Shown: piece after piece, positions 33,837-43,859 of the stretch
Numbering within the stretch: position 1 is the stretch's first letter
Layout: each line of letters begins with the position of its first letter
Assembly: GCF_900177535.1 (NCBI RefSeq)
Contig: NZ_FXAJ01000009.1
Location: 27,707 to 91,706, forward strand
Origin: Priestia filamentosa
GTDB lineage: Bacteria; Bacillota; Bacilli; Bacillales; Bacillaceae_H
Reading direction: 5' to 3'
Length of the DNA stretch: 64,000 bases
Position numbers and translations under genes: made by a program
Notes under the pieces: generated by a model
Seen by the model: the letters and a program-made list of their open reading frames with translations, nothing else
Database searches by the model: none
What the model was told of the DNA's origin: nothing

Positions 33837-36377
33837 CTAGATGCCATCCCTTATATTTGTATTTTTTAGTAAGTTCTCATTCATTGATTTATGAAATTCT
33901 TCTACTTCCTGGCGGATATTAATAATTGGTTCCCATGAGTGAATTAAATTAATGACCTTTTCATTTAAATCATATGCTTCCTTGTACTTTCTTTTTCGAG
34001 CAAGTATTTGAGCTTTGCCATAATAGCAGTAGATAAGCTCAATTTGATTTGGTTTATTTTGATTATAAAGAAGGTTATTGAACATTTTTTCTGCCTTTTC
34101 ATAGAAATCGCAATGCATATAGGCTAATCCTAGGTTGAAGTATGCTTCAATCGTTTTTTCGCCTCCGTATAACATGCTCTTTTCATTTGCTAATTCATAA
34201 AAATGAATAGCTTCTTTATAATTTTTAGTCAGTAAACAAAAATCTCCTTGCATTAATAAAACACGATGTTTGATGACAGGTATAACAGGGACACTACATA
34301 TCTTCTTTAATATGTTCTTTGCTTCTTTTATCCGGTCCGTTTTTAAAAAAAACTTTGCTTTTAAGGCAAGTCCCCAAATCTTAAGATCGTGCGCTTCTTG
34401 ATGGATCTCATCTGTTGCTTTTAATATGAGGAGTCCTTCTTCTATTTGGCTATATGCTTCTTCTAATTTATTTACTTCCATAAGCGCCCATCCAATAATA
34501 TCAATTCGAATCAAAGCCTCAGAAATCTTATCATTCATTTGATGAGCGTAATCAGCAGCCTCTAATCCATACTGAATTCTTAGCGGTAGATTAACGCGAC
34601 TTAGAAAATGACTGAGACGGAGTATTAAATTCATTACTAATTCTTTCTCAGCATGTTTACTTGCCCATTCTAAGGCTTTTAAAATATTGGGCCATTCTTG
34701 TTTAAGTTCCTCTAAATCCCGACCAAGTAAGTAACTCCAATATATGAATTGTGGTTGTTCGCGCTTTAAATGAGTATCTAAATATTGAATATAATACTGA
34801 CTCCAACGCTTTCTTGAGTTTTTCTCAAAATCCTCATCAGCATCTAAATGTTGTTTACCATAAGTTACTACTGTTTGATGTGCTAAATAATGTGGTTTAT
34901 CCCCAATATAATTCTGTTGTACAAGAGCATGAGTTCGCAACCTCTCAACAGCATAATGAAATTTTCGAGAGTCCAATCCAGCGGCTGTAGCCCAACTTTT
35001 CTCGTCAGGGGGGCTATGAAAGAAACAGAGCACTTGCCAAAGCCGTTGAGTATCTTCATTACACTTGTCCCATGTACTGCCAAATAAAAAGTCAAATAGC
35101 TCAACAAGAGAGTAACCGGCATTTCTTATTTTTTGGATAAGCTGTTCAACAGGGATATTATTATCTAGAATATAAGCAATGCTAAGTGATAGTGCTTTAG
35201 GATTGCCGGCAGTAGCTAAAATAAGCTCCTTTTGAACATTTAAAGGAATATTTAATAATTGCTCTATCTTTGTTTTTTTGGTTGAGGAAGGGTAAGTTTG
35301 GAGATGTCGACTTATTTCATAAGAGAAAAAATCCGATGCTTCCCCTTCCTCAAACCCTTTTAGTTGAATCGTATTTATTTCTAAAAAGCCTGCTTTATAT
35401 TTTTGATTTAAATTTTCACGAGCGGTTAAAATGACCTTCACTCCTTGAGGAAGGCCCATGACAAATTCATAAATCTCACTTTCAGCTGTGTCGATACTGT
35501 CTACAATAAGAAGTAGAGGCTGTTGTTGAGAATAAATGGCCAAGACATTCCGGACAACAAGGCGTTTTTCTGCAATAGATTTGTCAATTTGCTCTGCACG
35601 TCCTAGTTGGTAGGCAATCGTATCTAAGAAGTCATTAAAACTTAATCCTTTCCAATCGCCATTAATCCAAATAATATGTTTAAATACAGGCCATTCCTGG
35701 TTTCTGTTTATCTGTTCAATACATAAATATGCGGCTTCAAGGGCTATTGTAGTTTTACCCATGCCTGCCCATCCGGCAATAAGACAAACGGGGGAAGGGG
35801 AATGAATCCATTGTCTAATAACTTCTAGTTCCTGGTGACGACCAATAAATTGTCCTGATCCTCGGGTAGGCAAGTTATGCATTAACGGTTCTTCCTTTAT
35901 CTCAGACGTTGGATGAGAGGGATGGGAATCAAATAGTTTAGAAATAACCTCGTTGATTTCTCCTTCATTTGGTGGACCAAATGAAGAATCATTTCTCAAT
36001 ATCTTTGCCTTCCTAAAACAAGAAGCTACCCAAATCGGAATTGGTGGTGTAATAGTAGGAATTGAAGTTGTTGCTAATACATTTGTGAACCATTCTTTGT
36101 TCATATACTCTTCCTTAATAATAGTCCACAAGATTCCAAAAAGTTTTCCATCATCTATCCGTCCGGGAATATATTTCAAACCCATTTGCCCCATCCAACT
36201 CTTAATGGTGTTAGAAGAAACACCTATTTGATATGCAATCTTATCTAAATAAGATTGACCTAGAGAGGCGCTCTCACTTCTGTTTCTTTTTATTTTGTAA
36301 TTAGGGTGATGCTTTAATGACTTAACACCCTTTGATAGCAAGGCGGCAAACTCCTCATGCCGTTCAAGTTCAGCCAT
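33837..36377 (-). CDS. gutR: GutR-type STAND transcriptional activator of the glucitol operon
   Basis: This 846-residue regulator has an N-terminal helix-turn-helix (about 41-62, LDKIAYQIGVSSNTIKSW). A STAND NTPase domain follows with Walker A GWAGMGKTT (about 202-210), Walker B LLLIVDSID (about 288-296) and a GNPKAL motif. The C-terminal half holds TPR-like repeats. B. subtilis GutR has the same plan and length (about 829 residues) and lies divergently from gutB, as here. It activates gutB when glucitol is present, with ATP needed for tight DNA binding. I chose the ATG at 36377, which follows AGGAGTGGGCGAT; the frame is open 27 codons farther upstream, but that stretch covers the operator. 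Its promoter overlaps the inverted repeats. Confidence 0.88.
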   Translation of the reverse strand: MAELERHEEFAALLSKGVKSLKHHPNYKIKRNRSESASLGQSYLDKIAYQIGVSSNTIKSWMGQMGLKYIPGRIDDGKLFGILWTIIKEEYMNKEWFTNVLATTSIPTITPPIPIWVASCFRKAKILRNDSSFGPPNEGEINEVISKLFDSHPSHPTSEIKEEPLMHNLPTRGSGQFIGRHQELEVIRQWIHSPSPVCLIAGWAGMGKTTIALEAAYLCIEQINRNQEWPVFKHIIWINGDWKGLSFNDFLDTIAYQLGRAEQIDKSIAEKRLVVRNVLAIYSQQQPLLLIVDSIDTAESEIYEFVMGLPQGVKVILTARENLNQKYKAGFLEINTIQLKGFEEGEASDFFSYEISRHLQTYPSSTKKTKIEQLLNIPLNVQKELILATAGNPKALSLSIAYILDNNIPVEQLIQKIRNAGYSLVELFDFLFGSTWDKCNEDTQRLWQVLCFFHSPPDEKSWATAAGLDSRKFHYAVERLRTHALVQQNYIGDKPHYLAHQTVVTYGKQHLDADEDFEKNSRKRWSQYYIQYLDTHLKREQPQFIYWSYLLGRDLEELKQEWPNILKALEWASKHAEKELVMNLILRLSHFLSRVNLPLRIQYGLEAADYAHQMNDKISEALIRIDIIGWALMEVNKLEEAYSQIEEGLLILKATDEIHQEAHDLKIWGLALKAKFFLKTDRIKEAKNILKKICSVPVIPVIKHRVLLMQGDFCLLTKNYKEAIHFYELANEKSMLYGGEKTIEAYFNLGLAYMHCDFYEKAEKMFNNLLYNQNKPNQIELIYCYYGKAQILARKRKYKEAYDLNEKVINLIHSWEPIINIRQEVEEFHKSMNENLLKNTNIRDGI

Positions 36378-36407
36378 ATCGCCCACTCCTGTCTTGGTTA
36401 TAAGATG

Positions 36408-36432
36408 AAAAGTACAGTGTGGCTGTACTTTT
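36408..36432. promoter_or_regulatory. Inverted-repeat operator between gutR and gutB
   Basis: AAAAGTACAG (36408-36417) and CTGTACTTTT (36423-36432) are perfect reverse complements around five bases. Two more related half-sites follow: TACAGTGT at 36434 and CTGTAC at 36451-36456. Seen from the putative gutB start it lies near -89 to -65, close to where B. subtilis GutR binds. GutR is the likely ligand. Confidence 0.7.
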
Positions 36433-36458
36433 ATACAGTGTAAAAAGCTACTGTACAA
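36430..36458 (-). promoter_or_regulatory. SigA-type promoter of gutR
   Basis: On the minus strand TTGTAC (36458-36453), a 17-bp spacer and TATAAA (36435-36430). Both boxes touch GTACAG half-sites, so GutR may control its own gene. Confidence 0.6.
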
Positions 36459-36484
36459 CTAGATAGATATATACAATGAAATTG

Positions 36485-36490
36485 TATAAT
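36485..36490 (+). promoter_or_regulatory. -10 box of the gutB promoter
   Basis: TATAAT with no good -35 at 16-18 bp (GATAGA), as expected for an activator-dependent promoter. Confidence 0.5.
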
Positions 36491-36618
36491 ACAGATTCCA
36501 AAATGTATGCACTTACATCATAATTCTAGGGAGTATGATAGTCAACTTGAGAAATGAAGAGTGTTATATAGAAAAGGGATCCACATTCTTAACTCTTTTA
36601 TTAGAAAGGAAAATGATG

Positions 36619-37680
36619 ATGACTAACAATGTACCTACAACAATGAAAGCAGCGGTTATGCATAGTATAAGAGATATTCGGATTGAAACTTTACCAGTGC
36701 CACAACTAAAGGATGATGAGGTTTTAGTTAAAGTAATGGCTGTTGGAATTTGTGGTTCTGATTTACATTACTATACAGATGGACGAATTGGTCACTATAA
36801 AGTAGAAAAACCAATTATTCTTGGCCATGAATGCGCAGGAGAAGTGGCCGCTATTGGAGCTAATGTTAATAGGGTGAAAGTTGGGGATCGTGTTGCAGTT
36901 GAACCTGGTGTTACTTGCGGGACATGTGAAGCCTGTAAGGAAGGAAGATATAATCTTTGTCCAGATGTAGAGTTTTTAGCAACTCCTCCTGTTGATGGGG
37001 CATTTGTTCAATATATAAAAATGAGACAGGACTTTGTTTTTCAAATTCCAGATACCCTTTCATATGAAGAAGCAGCTTTAATTGAACCTTTTTCAGTAGG
37101 AATTCATGCAGCAGCAAGAACAAAGCTTCAAGCAGGCGAGATAGTAGCTATTATGGGAATGGGACCAGTTGGTTTGATGGCTGTTGCGGCAGCTAAAGCA
37201 GTTGGGGCAAGTCAAATTATCGTAACAGACTTAGAACCATTACGACTTGAAGCGGCAAAAGAAATGGGAGCAACACATACAATTAATGTTGCAGAACAAG
37301 ACCCTATGGATGAGATTAGCAAGATTACACGTGGCAAGGGCGTAGACGTTGCGTGGGAAACAGCGGGAAACCCAGCTGCTCTTCAATCTGCTCTTTCTTC
37401 CTTACGACGTGGTGGAAGACTTGCAATTGTAGGGCTGCCTGCTCAAAATGAAATTCCTCTTAATATTCCATTTATTGCAGATAACGAAGTTGATATTTAT
37501 GGTATCTTTCGTTATGCCAACACATATCCAAAAGGAATTAATTTTCTCTCTTCAGGGGTAGTTGATGCTAAAAAATTAGTTACTGATCGATATAGACTAG
37601 AGGATACGATGGAAGCTATGGAACGAGCACTCAACCATAAAAATGAATGTTTAAAAATTGTTGTGTATCCAAATCAATAA
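36619..37680 (+). CDS. gutB: Sorbitol (glucitol) dehydrogenase, zinc-dependent
   Basis: GutB (353 residues) oxidises sorbitol to fructose with NAD. Catalytic zinc ligands lie in GICGSDLHYYTDGRIGHY and ILGHECAGE. The structural zinc loop is GVTCGTCEACKEGRYNLCPD with four Cys. The nucleotide-binding motif is GMGPVGLMA. The sequence is close to B. subtilis GutB throughout. Three ATGs stand in a row (36613, 36616, 36619); the third gives the B. subtilis length and is best spaced from AAAGGA. It is the first gene of gutB-gutP-fruC. Confidence 0.93.
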   Translation: MTNNVPTTMKAAVMHSIRDIRIETLPVPQLKDDEVLVKVMAVGICGSDLHYYTDGRIGHYKVEKPIILGHECAGEVAAIGANVNRVKVGDRVAVEPGVTCGTCEACKEGRYNLCPDVEFLATPPVDGAFVQYIKMRQDFVFQIPDTLSYEEAALIEPFSVGIHAAARTKLQAGEIVAIMGMGPVGLMAVAAAKAVGASQIIVTDLEPLRLEAAKEMGATHTINVAEQDPMDEISKITRGKGVDVAWETAGNPAALQSALSSLRRGGRLAIVGLPAQNEIPLNIPFIADNEVDIYGIFRYANTYPKGINFLSSGVVDAKKLVTDRYRLEDTMEAMERALNHKNECLKIVVYPNQ

Positions 37681-37700
37681 ATAGAAAAGAGAAATAGACG

Positions 37701-37726
37701 TGCAGATTAATATCTTTTAATCTGCA
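37701..37726 (+). repeat. Hairpin between gutB and gutP
   Basis: TGCAGATTAA and TTAATCTGCA are perfect 10-bp reverse complements around TATCTT. With no T-run after it, it is probably an mRNA processing or stability element. Confidence 0.6.
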
Positions 37727-37768
37727 TCACAACACATAACAATGAAAACGGATTCTAGGGGTGTAGTT

Positions 37769-39169
37769 ATGATAGAGAGAGAACGAACCGCAATAGAAGA
37801 AAATTCGAATAAGAAGCTGTCTTATTCAAATTCTCGCTTATCATGGGTAGAACGATTTGGGTATGGACTTGGGGATATGTCCTACAATATTATCTTTCAA
37901 TTTGTGAATGCGTATCTACTTTTTTATTACACAGATATTGGTGGAATCTCACCAGGGGTTATTGCAACATTATTTATTGTTGTGCGTGTACTAGATGCTA
38001 TCTTTGATCCAATAATGGGTGTCATTTTAGATAAAACAAATACAAGATGGGGAAAAGCAAGACCATATTTATTATGGGTTTCCATTCCTTTTGGGTTATT
38101 CACTGTACTATGTTTTACAACACCGAACTTTGGAGCAAATGGAAACATAGCCTATGCTTATATTACGTATATCCTATTAGGGATGACATTTAGTATGCAA
38201 ACAATCCCTGTTAACAGTTTAACAGGGCGCATCACAAATAACATCCAAGAAAGAACAATATTAACAACAACGCGTATGATTCTTGTTTATATTGGAATCC
38301 TTCTGTCTATCTCATGTGCAACGCCACTTGCGAACGCCTTAGGAGGAGAGAATCAAGCCGTTGGATTTCAATTAACAGCTATCATTTATGCAGCAGTAAG
38401 TATTGTTCTAAATCTTATGAGTTTCTCTACGGTCCGCGAGAGAGTTGCACCGAAAAAAAGTAAGAAACACAGTATTAAGAAAATGTTATCAGTATTATTT
38501 AAAAATAAACCATTACTTATTCTAGCTTCGTCCTTTTTAGCCTTTGCAATTGGATTTAATATTAAGTTAAGTACAATGGTGTACTACTTTACGTATAATG
38601 TTGATCGTAAAGATTTAGTATTTATGGGAACACTATTATTTTTCGGAGCAGCTTTAATTAGTAATTTATTTATTCCGTACTTCTCTGATCGATGGGGAAG
38701 AAAGAAAGTTATGATCGTAACAGCAGCACTATCGTTGTTTACTTATGCTGGATTGCAGTTTACATCATATTCGTCTCTCACCTTAATCTTTATTTTACTC
38801 TTTGCTTCAGGCTTTTTTACAACCCCTCTGAATACACTTGCTTGGGGGATGGTTGCAGACTGCGTAGATTATGCAGAATGGAAAACAGGAGTAAGAGCAG
38901 ATGGGGTAGTAATCTCTAGTATGAGTTTTACAAATAAACTAGGGGTTGCCTTAGCTGGATCGTTTGCAGCGCTTTATTTAGGAAGGAACGGATATGTAGC
39001 AAATACAGAACAAACCATTAATTCTTTAGATGCTATTAAAAATATGAATGCATTAGTGCCAGGAGTATTTATCTTACTGTCCATTATTATTATTTGTTTC
39101 TATCCTTTAAATGAGAAGAAGTATAAAAAGATGATAGAAGAGTTAAATCAAAGACCTTCCTATAAATAA
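37769..39169 (+). CDS. gutP: Glucitol transporter, GPH family
   Basis: This 466-residue membrane protein has about twelve hydrophobic segments and belongs to the glycoside-pentoside-hexuronide symporter family (for example [36 protein letters not shown] and [20 protein letters not shown]). In B. subtilis the equivalent gutP imports sorbitol by cation symport. The ATG at 37769 follows TAGGGGTG; an ATG at 37742 has no ribosome-binding site. It lies between gutB and the fructokinase gene. Confidence 0.9.
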   Translation: MIERERTAIEENSNKKLSYSNSRLSWVERFGYGLGDMSYNIIFQFVNAYLLFYYTDIGGISPGVIATLFIVVRVLDAIFDPIMGVILDKTNTRWGKARPYLLWVSIPFGLFTVLCFTTPNFGANGNIAYAYITYILLGMTFSMQTIPVNSLTGRITNNIQERTILTTTRMILVYIGILLSISCATPLANALGGENQAVGFQLTAIIYAAVSIVLNLMSFSTVRERVAPKKSKKHSIKKMLSVLFKNKPLLILASSFLAFAIGFNIKLSTMVYYFTYNVDRKDLVFMGTLLFFGAALISNLFIPYFSDRWGRKKVMIVTAALSLFTYAGLQFTSYSSLTLIFILLFASGFFTTPLNTLAWGMVADCVDYAEWKTGVRADGVVISSMSFTNKLGVALAGSFAALYLGRNGYVANTEQTINSLDAIKNMNALVPGVFILLSIIIICFYPLNEKKYKKMIEELNQRPSYK

Positions 39170-39224
39170 GAAGAAACATATGTTATGCCTTTTTAAAGTC
39201 AAAAAATAAAATGAGAGTGATAAA

Positions 39225-40208
39225 ATGCAAAACACCGTAAAGAAAAAAGCATCAGTTGTTTGTATTGGAGAGCTATTAATTGATTTCTTTTGTACAGATG
39301 TTGATGTTGATTTAACAAGAGGAAAACAGTTTTTAAAAAATGCTGGGGGTGCCCCTGCTAATGTCTCTGCTGCCATTGCTAAGCTAGGTGGAGATGCCTT
39401 ATTTAGTGGAAAGGTAGGGGATGACTCTTTTGGCTACTTTTTAAAACAAACATTAGAGAATCTCAATGTAGATACTTCAATGCTTGTGATGGACAAGGAA
39501 GCAATAACAACTCTAGCATTTGTATCTTTAACAAACGATGGAGAGCGAGATTTCATGTTCCATAGAGGAGCAGATGCGTTGCTCACAATAGATGATATTA
39601 ATCAAGATAAAATAGATAGTGCTAAGATTCTACACTTTGGATCTGCAACAGCATTATTAGAAAATCCTTTTCAAGAGACATATTTAACACTTATGAAAAA
39701 AGCTAATGAGGATGGAATATTCACCTCGTTTGATCCAAATTCTCGTATGGATTTGTGGAGAGGGAGAATAGATGAGTTTGTAGATCTTGCAAAAGTAGCT
39801 ATCTCTTCAAGTGACTTTGTTAAAGTAAGCGAAGAGGAATTACACCTTATTACAGACACTATAGATAATCTAGCAGGTATTAATGTTCTTCATGGCCTTG
39901 GTGCTAAAATTGTTGCCGTTACTCTAGGTAAAAAGGGGACGCTTCTATCTAATGGGAAGAGGGCAGAGCTTATTAAAAGCGTTCCAATCGTTGCTGTTGA
40001 TTCTACAGGAGCAGGAGATGCCTTTGTTGGAGCAACATTATATAAACTAGCAGGTAAGGAAAATCTTGAAGATGTCCATATGAATTTTGAACAACTGTAT
40101 GAAATTATTTCTTTTGCCAATAAAGTGGGGGCTCATGTTTGTACGAAAATAGGAGCAATAGCTGCCTTGCCAAATATTGAGGAACTTCATGAGTTGAGTA
40201 TAAGTTAG
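39225..40208 (+). CDS. fruC: Fructokinase, PfkB family
   Basis: This 327-residue PfkB-family sugar kinase has the N-terminal [10 protein letters not shown] and [18 protein letters not shown] motif, and the C-terminal [15 protein letters not shown] with the catalytic Asp. In the B. subtilis gut operon the equivalent gene (ydjE/fruC) phosphorylates the fructose made by GutB. The ribosome-binding site is weak (ATGAGAGTG). A terminator follows, which ends the gut operon. Confidence 0.88.
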   Translation: MQNTVKKKASVVCIGELLIDFFCTDVDVDLTRGKQFLKNAGGAPANVSAAIAKLGGDALFSGKVGDDSFGYFLKQTLENLNVDTSMLVMDKEAITTLAFVSLTNDGERDFMFHRGADALLTIDDINQDKIDSAKILHFGSATALLENPFQETYLTLMKKANEDGIFTSFDPNSRMDLWRGRIDEFVDLAKVAISSSDFVKVSEEELHLITDTIDNLAGINVLHGLGAKIVAVTLGKKGTLLSNGKRAELIKSVPIVAVDSTGAGDAFVGATLYKLAGKENLEDVHMNFEQLYEIISFANKVGAHVCTKIGAIAALPNIEELHELSIS

Positions 40209-40235
40209 TTGATATAGACAGATACAAAGACAAAA

Positions 40236-40272
40236 GGCTAAGCAATGCACTATTTCCTTGCTTAGTTTTTTT
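40236..40272 (+). terminator. Intrinsic terminator of the gut operon
   Basis: CTAAGCAA (40238-40245) and TTGCTTAG (40258-40265), then a run of seven T. Confidence 0.88.
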
Positions 40273-40418
40273 GTCTTTATTTTATAACTGGCTCAAGTAA
40301 AAAGAAAAGGATAAACGTTAGCATGAAAGAATTTAAAGGGTAAATATTATGTAAGAGGTCTTTAACGGAGCTCATAAAGGGAACATAATAAACGCAGAAT
40401 ATTGGAGGGAGTAACACA

Positions 40419-41189
40419 TTGAAAGCAAATTTTGACTTAACAGGTAAAGTCGCATTTGTTACAGGGGCGGGAAGAGGAATAGGAAGAACAATAGCTGAAG
40501 GATTAGCAAGCGCTGGAGCTGATGTTATCCTTTTAGCAAGAACGGAAGGTGAGATTGGGGAGGCTGCTGATGCTATTGCTGAAAAGACAGGAAGAAAAAC
40601 TTTACCGATTGTGTGCGATGTAACGAACAGTTCCTCTATCCAAGAAGCTGTTGATTTTGCTCTTCAGCAATTTCATAAAATTGATATTTTAATTAATAAT
40701 GCTGGAACAAGCGTGAGAAAGACGAGCTTCGAGCTGTTAGAAGAAGAATGGGACACTGTAATAGATGTGAACTTTAAATCTGTTTTCTTGCTCTCAAAAG
40801 TTATTGGAAAGCATATGGTGGAACAGAAATGGGGCCGAATTATTAATATAGCTTCTGTTGCTTCTTCTTTAACATTATCATCTGGAACTCCATATGGACC
40901 AAGTAAAGCTGGAGTTGTTCAACTAACACGTCAGTTAGCAAATGAATGGGCTAAGGACGGGATAACAGTAAATGCAATAAGTCCGTGGTTCTTTAAAACG
41001 TCCTTGAATGAAGAAGCTTTAGATAATAAGGACTTTAGAATAATAATAGAAAATCGTACCCCTATGAAGAGATTAGGAAATCTTGAAGAATTGATTACAC
41101 CTGTTATTATGTTTTGTTCAGATGGAGCAGGCTACATAACAGGACAGAATTTATTTGTAGATGGGGGAGTAACGCATTACGGCTTTTGA
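40419..41189 (+). CDS. Short-chain dehydrogenase/reductase
   Basis: This 256-residue classical SDR has the cofactor motif VTGAGRGIGRTIAEGL, the NNAGTS motif, and the catalytic Ser and Tyr-x3-Lys in SGTPYGPSKAG. It resembles gluconate 5-dehydrogenase and KduD-like sugar-acid dehydrogenases more than fatty-acid FabG, but the substrate cannot be fixed. The ribosome-binding site is TTGGAGGGAG. It stands alone between two terminators, next to the sorbitol genes. Confidence 0.85.
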   Translation: MKANFDLTGKVAFVTGAGRGIGRTIAEGLASAGADVILLARTEGEIGEAADAIAEKTGRKTLPIVCDVTNSSSIQEAVDFALQQFHKIDILINNAGTSVRKTSFELLEEEWDTVIDVNFKSVFLLSKVIGKHMVEQKWGRIINIASVASSLTLSSGTPYGPSKAGVVQLTRQLANEWAKDGITVNAISPWFFKTSLNEEALDNKDFRIIIENRTPMKRLGNLEELITPVIMFCSDGAGYITGQNLFVDGGVTHYGF

Positions 41190-41287
41190 TAATAACTGAG
41201 TAAGAAGAGTTATTTATTTACCATAATCGTTTTAAATGAAGAATGTATCGCAATATGATGATATAAGAAATTCTGAATTATTGTAGA

Positions 41288-41324
41288 GAAAATGCACCAA
41301 ATCATTATGATTTGGTGCATTTTC
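41288..41324. terminator. Bidirectional terminator after the SDR gene
   Basis: An 18-bp perfect inverted repeat, GAAAATGCACCAAATCAT and its complement around one T, with A- and T-rich ends. The rest of 41,190-41,499 holds no gene. Confidence 0.85.
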
Positions 41325-41499
41325 TAAGTTATTACTATTGGCATTTTAGAACTAAAACTGGGCTTTAAGTATGGAAGTATCACTATCTTATTTTGCTTTT
41401 TTACAATTGAAAATTGTTAAGGGAAGATGCCCTAACTTGTTATTTTTTCTGAAGTACGGAAGAATTTTTAGATTTTCTTTCCGATACTTTTAAGAACTC

Positions 41500-41952
41500 T
41501 TATTCTTGATGAGCTATATCAGGAACAATGCATTTAAAAGGAATAGGTGATGAAAGGACAATAGATGTATTAGCATGACCAAACGGAAGCAGGGAATCTA
41601 TAAGCTGACTTAAATGCTTCATACTTGAAACAGCAGCTTTCAGTAAATAGTTAACAGAACCAGTTAATCGATGGCATTCAATAATATTAGGATTTTCTAA
41701 AATCCATTTCTCAAATTCTGAATAGGATTTTATTCGTAGGTCACTTAGCTGGATAAATACGAGGATATCCCTTCCAATTGCAGAAGTAGCCACGCGTGCA
41801 CTAAATCCCTCGATAATGCCTTTTTCTTGTAAGCGCTTTAATCTTTCAGAAATACTAGGACGACTTAGAGATAAACTTTTGGATAATTCACTGATTGTAA
41901 TACGACCATCAAGTTGAAGAATTTCAAGAAGGCGAATGTCTAATTGATCCAC
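41500..41952 (-). CDS. Lrp/AsnC-family transcriptional regulator
   Basis: This 150-residue protein has the N-terminal winged helix-turn-helix, MDQLDIRLLEILQLDGRITI followed by SRPSISERLKRLQEKGIIEG. A RAM-type effector-binding domain follows. The family senses amino acids. It starts at GTG (41952) after AGGGGAG. It is divergent from the thioesterase/dehydrogenase/E1-E2 genes, which makes it a good candidate for their regulator. Confidence 0.88.
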   Translation of the reverse strand: MDQLDIRLLEILQLDGRITISELSKSLSLSRPSISERLKRLQEKGIIEGFSARVATSAIGRDILVFIQLSDLRIKSYSEFEKWILENPNIIECHRLTGSVNYLLKAAVSSMKHLSQLIDSLLPFGHANTSIVLSSPIPFKCIVPDIAHQE

Positions 41953-42230
41953 TATATACTCCCCTTTTAAATTGAAGTTAAATGACCAAAAATTCGTACA
42001 GAATATAACACATGTGATCAAAAAAATATTCTTTTTGTTATATAATTTGCTTTAATTATACCTTATCCTTAATGATATAAATATAGTTTTATAGTAATTG
42101 CCTTGGCGAAAGTTCAATTTTACCAATCAAGATTAGGTAATAGCCACTTTATGAATTTATTGAAGACACTCTGTTAAAATCTTTTTTCTTAAATAAGCTA
42201 CTGTTCGGTTTGATAAGAAGGAGGGAAGGA

Positions 42231-42623
42231 ATGAAAAAAGGATTAGAAGTAGGAGAAACTGCTATTGTAACTGATAGAGTAACAAAGGAGATGTTTGCTC
42301 AGTTTGAGGGGCAAGTTGTTCACCCAGCTTATTCAACGGTTTCCATGGTTTATCATATGGAATGGGCATCTAGAAAAATTATTTTACCCTATTTAGAAGA
42401 AGAGGAAGAAGGCGTTGGTGGAGCTGTATCTGTGAAGCATATTGCCCCTACAGCCGAAGGTTCTCTTATAACTGCTGTGGCTACTATAAAGAACATTCAA
42501 AGTAACATCATTACCACTAAAGTGGAGGTGCGAAATGAAGAGGAAGTAATTGGGGTAGGAGAAGTCAAACAAGTTATTCTTCCTAAAAGGGAGCTCGAAA
42601 AGAAACTGCATCCTAGAAATTGA
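42231..42623 (+). CDS. Hotdog-fold thioesterase, fluoroacetyl-CoA thioesterase-like
   Basis: This 130-residue protein starts [20 protein letters not shown] and contains [35 protein letters not shown] and a beta-rich C-terminus. This matches the hotdog thioesterase group that includes FlK. It would hydrolyse an acyl-CoA. The ATG at 42231 follows GGAGGGAAGGA. It opens the amino-acid/2-oxo-acid cassette and precedes the dehydrogenase by 68 bases. Its role might be to release an acyl group or to protect CoA from dead-end thioesters; this is inference. Confidence 0.72.
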   Translation: MKKGLEVGETAIVTDRVTKEMFAQFEGQVVHPAYSTVSMVYHMEWASRKIILPYLEEEEEGVGGAVSVKHIAPTAEGSLITAVATIKNIQSNIITTKVEVRNEEEVIGVGEVKQVILPKRELEKKLHPRN

Positions 42624-42645
42624 AAAGTGTAAATTTCATCTTTTT

Positions 42646-42659
42646 TGAAAGCGTTTTCT
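42646..42659 (+). promoter_or_regulatory. Candidate cre (CcpA) site at the dehydrogenase promoter
   Basis: TGAAAGCGTTTTCT fits the cre consensus TGWAANCGNTNWCA at every position except the last. It sits just upstream of a TATAAT (42662-42667), where CcpA binding would block transcription. Confidence 0.6.
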
Positions 42660-42661
42660 AT

Positions 42662-42667
42662 TATAAT
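42662..42667 (+). promoter_or_regulatory. -10 box upstream of the amino-acid dehydrogenase
   Basis: TATAAT, 25 bases before the start codon at 42692. The region 17 bp upstream lacks a good -35. Confidence 0.45.
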
Positions 42668-42691
42668 TGTTGCCATAATGGAGGTATAGTG

Positions 42692-43831
42692 ATGAATGCA
42701 ATGAAGCAATCTGTCCAAACTACGGAAACTATTTTAGAAAGAACACATGAACATGAACAAATCATTTTTTGTAACGATCCAGAAACAAATCTAAAAGCTA
42801 TTATTGCTATCCATAATACAACACTTGGTCCAGCATTGGGCGGTTGCCGTATGCACCCCTATCGTACTGTGGATGAGGCTTTGGAAGATGTGCTTCGTTT
42901 ATCTAAAGGCATGACATATAAGTGTGCAGCTGCTGATGTAGACTTTGGTGGGGGAAAAGCTGTAATTATTGGTGATCCAGCAAAGGATAAAACACCAAAT
43001 ATGTTTAGATCTTTCGGTCAGTTCGTCGATTCTTTAAATGGCCGTTTTTATACAGGTACAGATATGGGAACTTCAACAGATGACTTCATCCATGCTTCAA
43101 AAGAGACAAATTGCATTGTTGGTATTCCTGAAGCATATGGAGGAGGCGGTGATTCCTCTATTCCAACAGCTCTTGGAGTTATTTATGGTTTAAAAGCAAC
43201 AAATAAAGCGGTTTTTAATACAACTGATCTTTCTGGTAAAACATATATCATTCAGGGCCTAGGGAAAGTCGGTTACAAAGTAGCGGAGCAACTGCTTGAA
43301 GCAGGTGCTGATTTATATGTAAGTGACATCAACCAAGAAGCAGTAAAAGCGATTCAAGAACGTGCAAAGCAAGTGGGAAGCATTGCCCGCTTTGTAAGCG
43401 GAGATGAAGTGTATTCGGTAGCTGCTGATATTTTTATTCCTTGCGCGTTCGGGGGAGTTATTAATGATGAAACAATTGAAAAATTAAAAGTAAAAGCAGT
43501 TGTTGGGTCTGCCAACAATCAGCTTCTTTTAGAAAGTCATGGGAAATTGCTAAAACAAAAAGGAATTTTATATGCTCCTGATTATATTGTAAACGCTGGT
43601 GGCTTAATTCAAGTAGCAGATGAACTGTACACCTATAATAAAGAGCGGGTATTAACGAAAACAAAATCTATTTATACATCATTATTAGAAATTTATAAGG
43701 AAGCTGAGCTGGATAATATCACGACTATCGAAGCAGCTAATCGTTTTTGTGAAAAGCGTATAGACGAACGTAGAAAGCAAAATAGCTTTTTCACTCATAC
43801 AAAGCGTCCTAAATGGTCTATTCGCAAGTAA
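42692..43831 (+). CDS. Leu/Val/Phe dehydrogenase
   Basis: This 379-residue enzyme belongs to the NAD-dependent Glu/Leu/Phe/Val dehydrogenases and deaminates branched-chain or aromatic amino acids to 2-oxo acids. [32 protein letters not shown] (active-site Lys77 and Lys89) and the nucleotide-binding [13 protein letters not shown] are present. Start [10 protein letters not shown] follows TGGAGGTA. It resembles leucine dehydrogenase, but specificity is not certain. It precedes genes for a 2-oxo-acid dehydrogenase complex, the expected next step. Confidence 0.88.
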   Translation: MNAMKQSVQTTETILERTHEHEQIIFCNDPETNLKAIIAIHNTTLGPALGGCRMHPYRTVDEALEDVLRLSKGMTYKCAAADVDFGGGKAVIIGDPAKDKTPNMFRSFGQFVDSLNGRFYTGTDMGTSTDDFIHASKETNCIVGIPEAYGGGGDSSIPTALGVIYGLKATNKAVFNTTDLSGKTYIIQGLGKVGYKVAEQLLEAGADLYVSDINQEAVKAIQERAKQVGSIARFVSGDEVYSVAADIFIPCAFGGVINDETIEKLKVKAVVGSANNQLLLESHGKLLKQKGILYAPDYIVNAGGLIQVADELYTYNKERVLTKTKSIYTSLLEIYKEAELDNITTIEAANRFCEKRIDERRKQNSFFTHTKRPKWSIRK

Positions 43832-43859
43832 TAAAAACTTTTATAAATGAGGTGATGAT

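Noticed and set aside
37742..37755. Possible cre site TGAAAACGGATTCT upstream of gutP
   Set aside because: Two mismatches, one at a conserved T in the second half, and no promoter beside it.
42103..42119. SigL (-24/-12) promoter for the 2-oxo-acid cassette, as in bkd operons
   Set aside because: TTGGCG is present but the -12 TTGC element is missing, and no sigma-54 activator gene is nearby.
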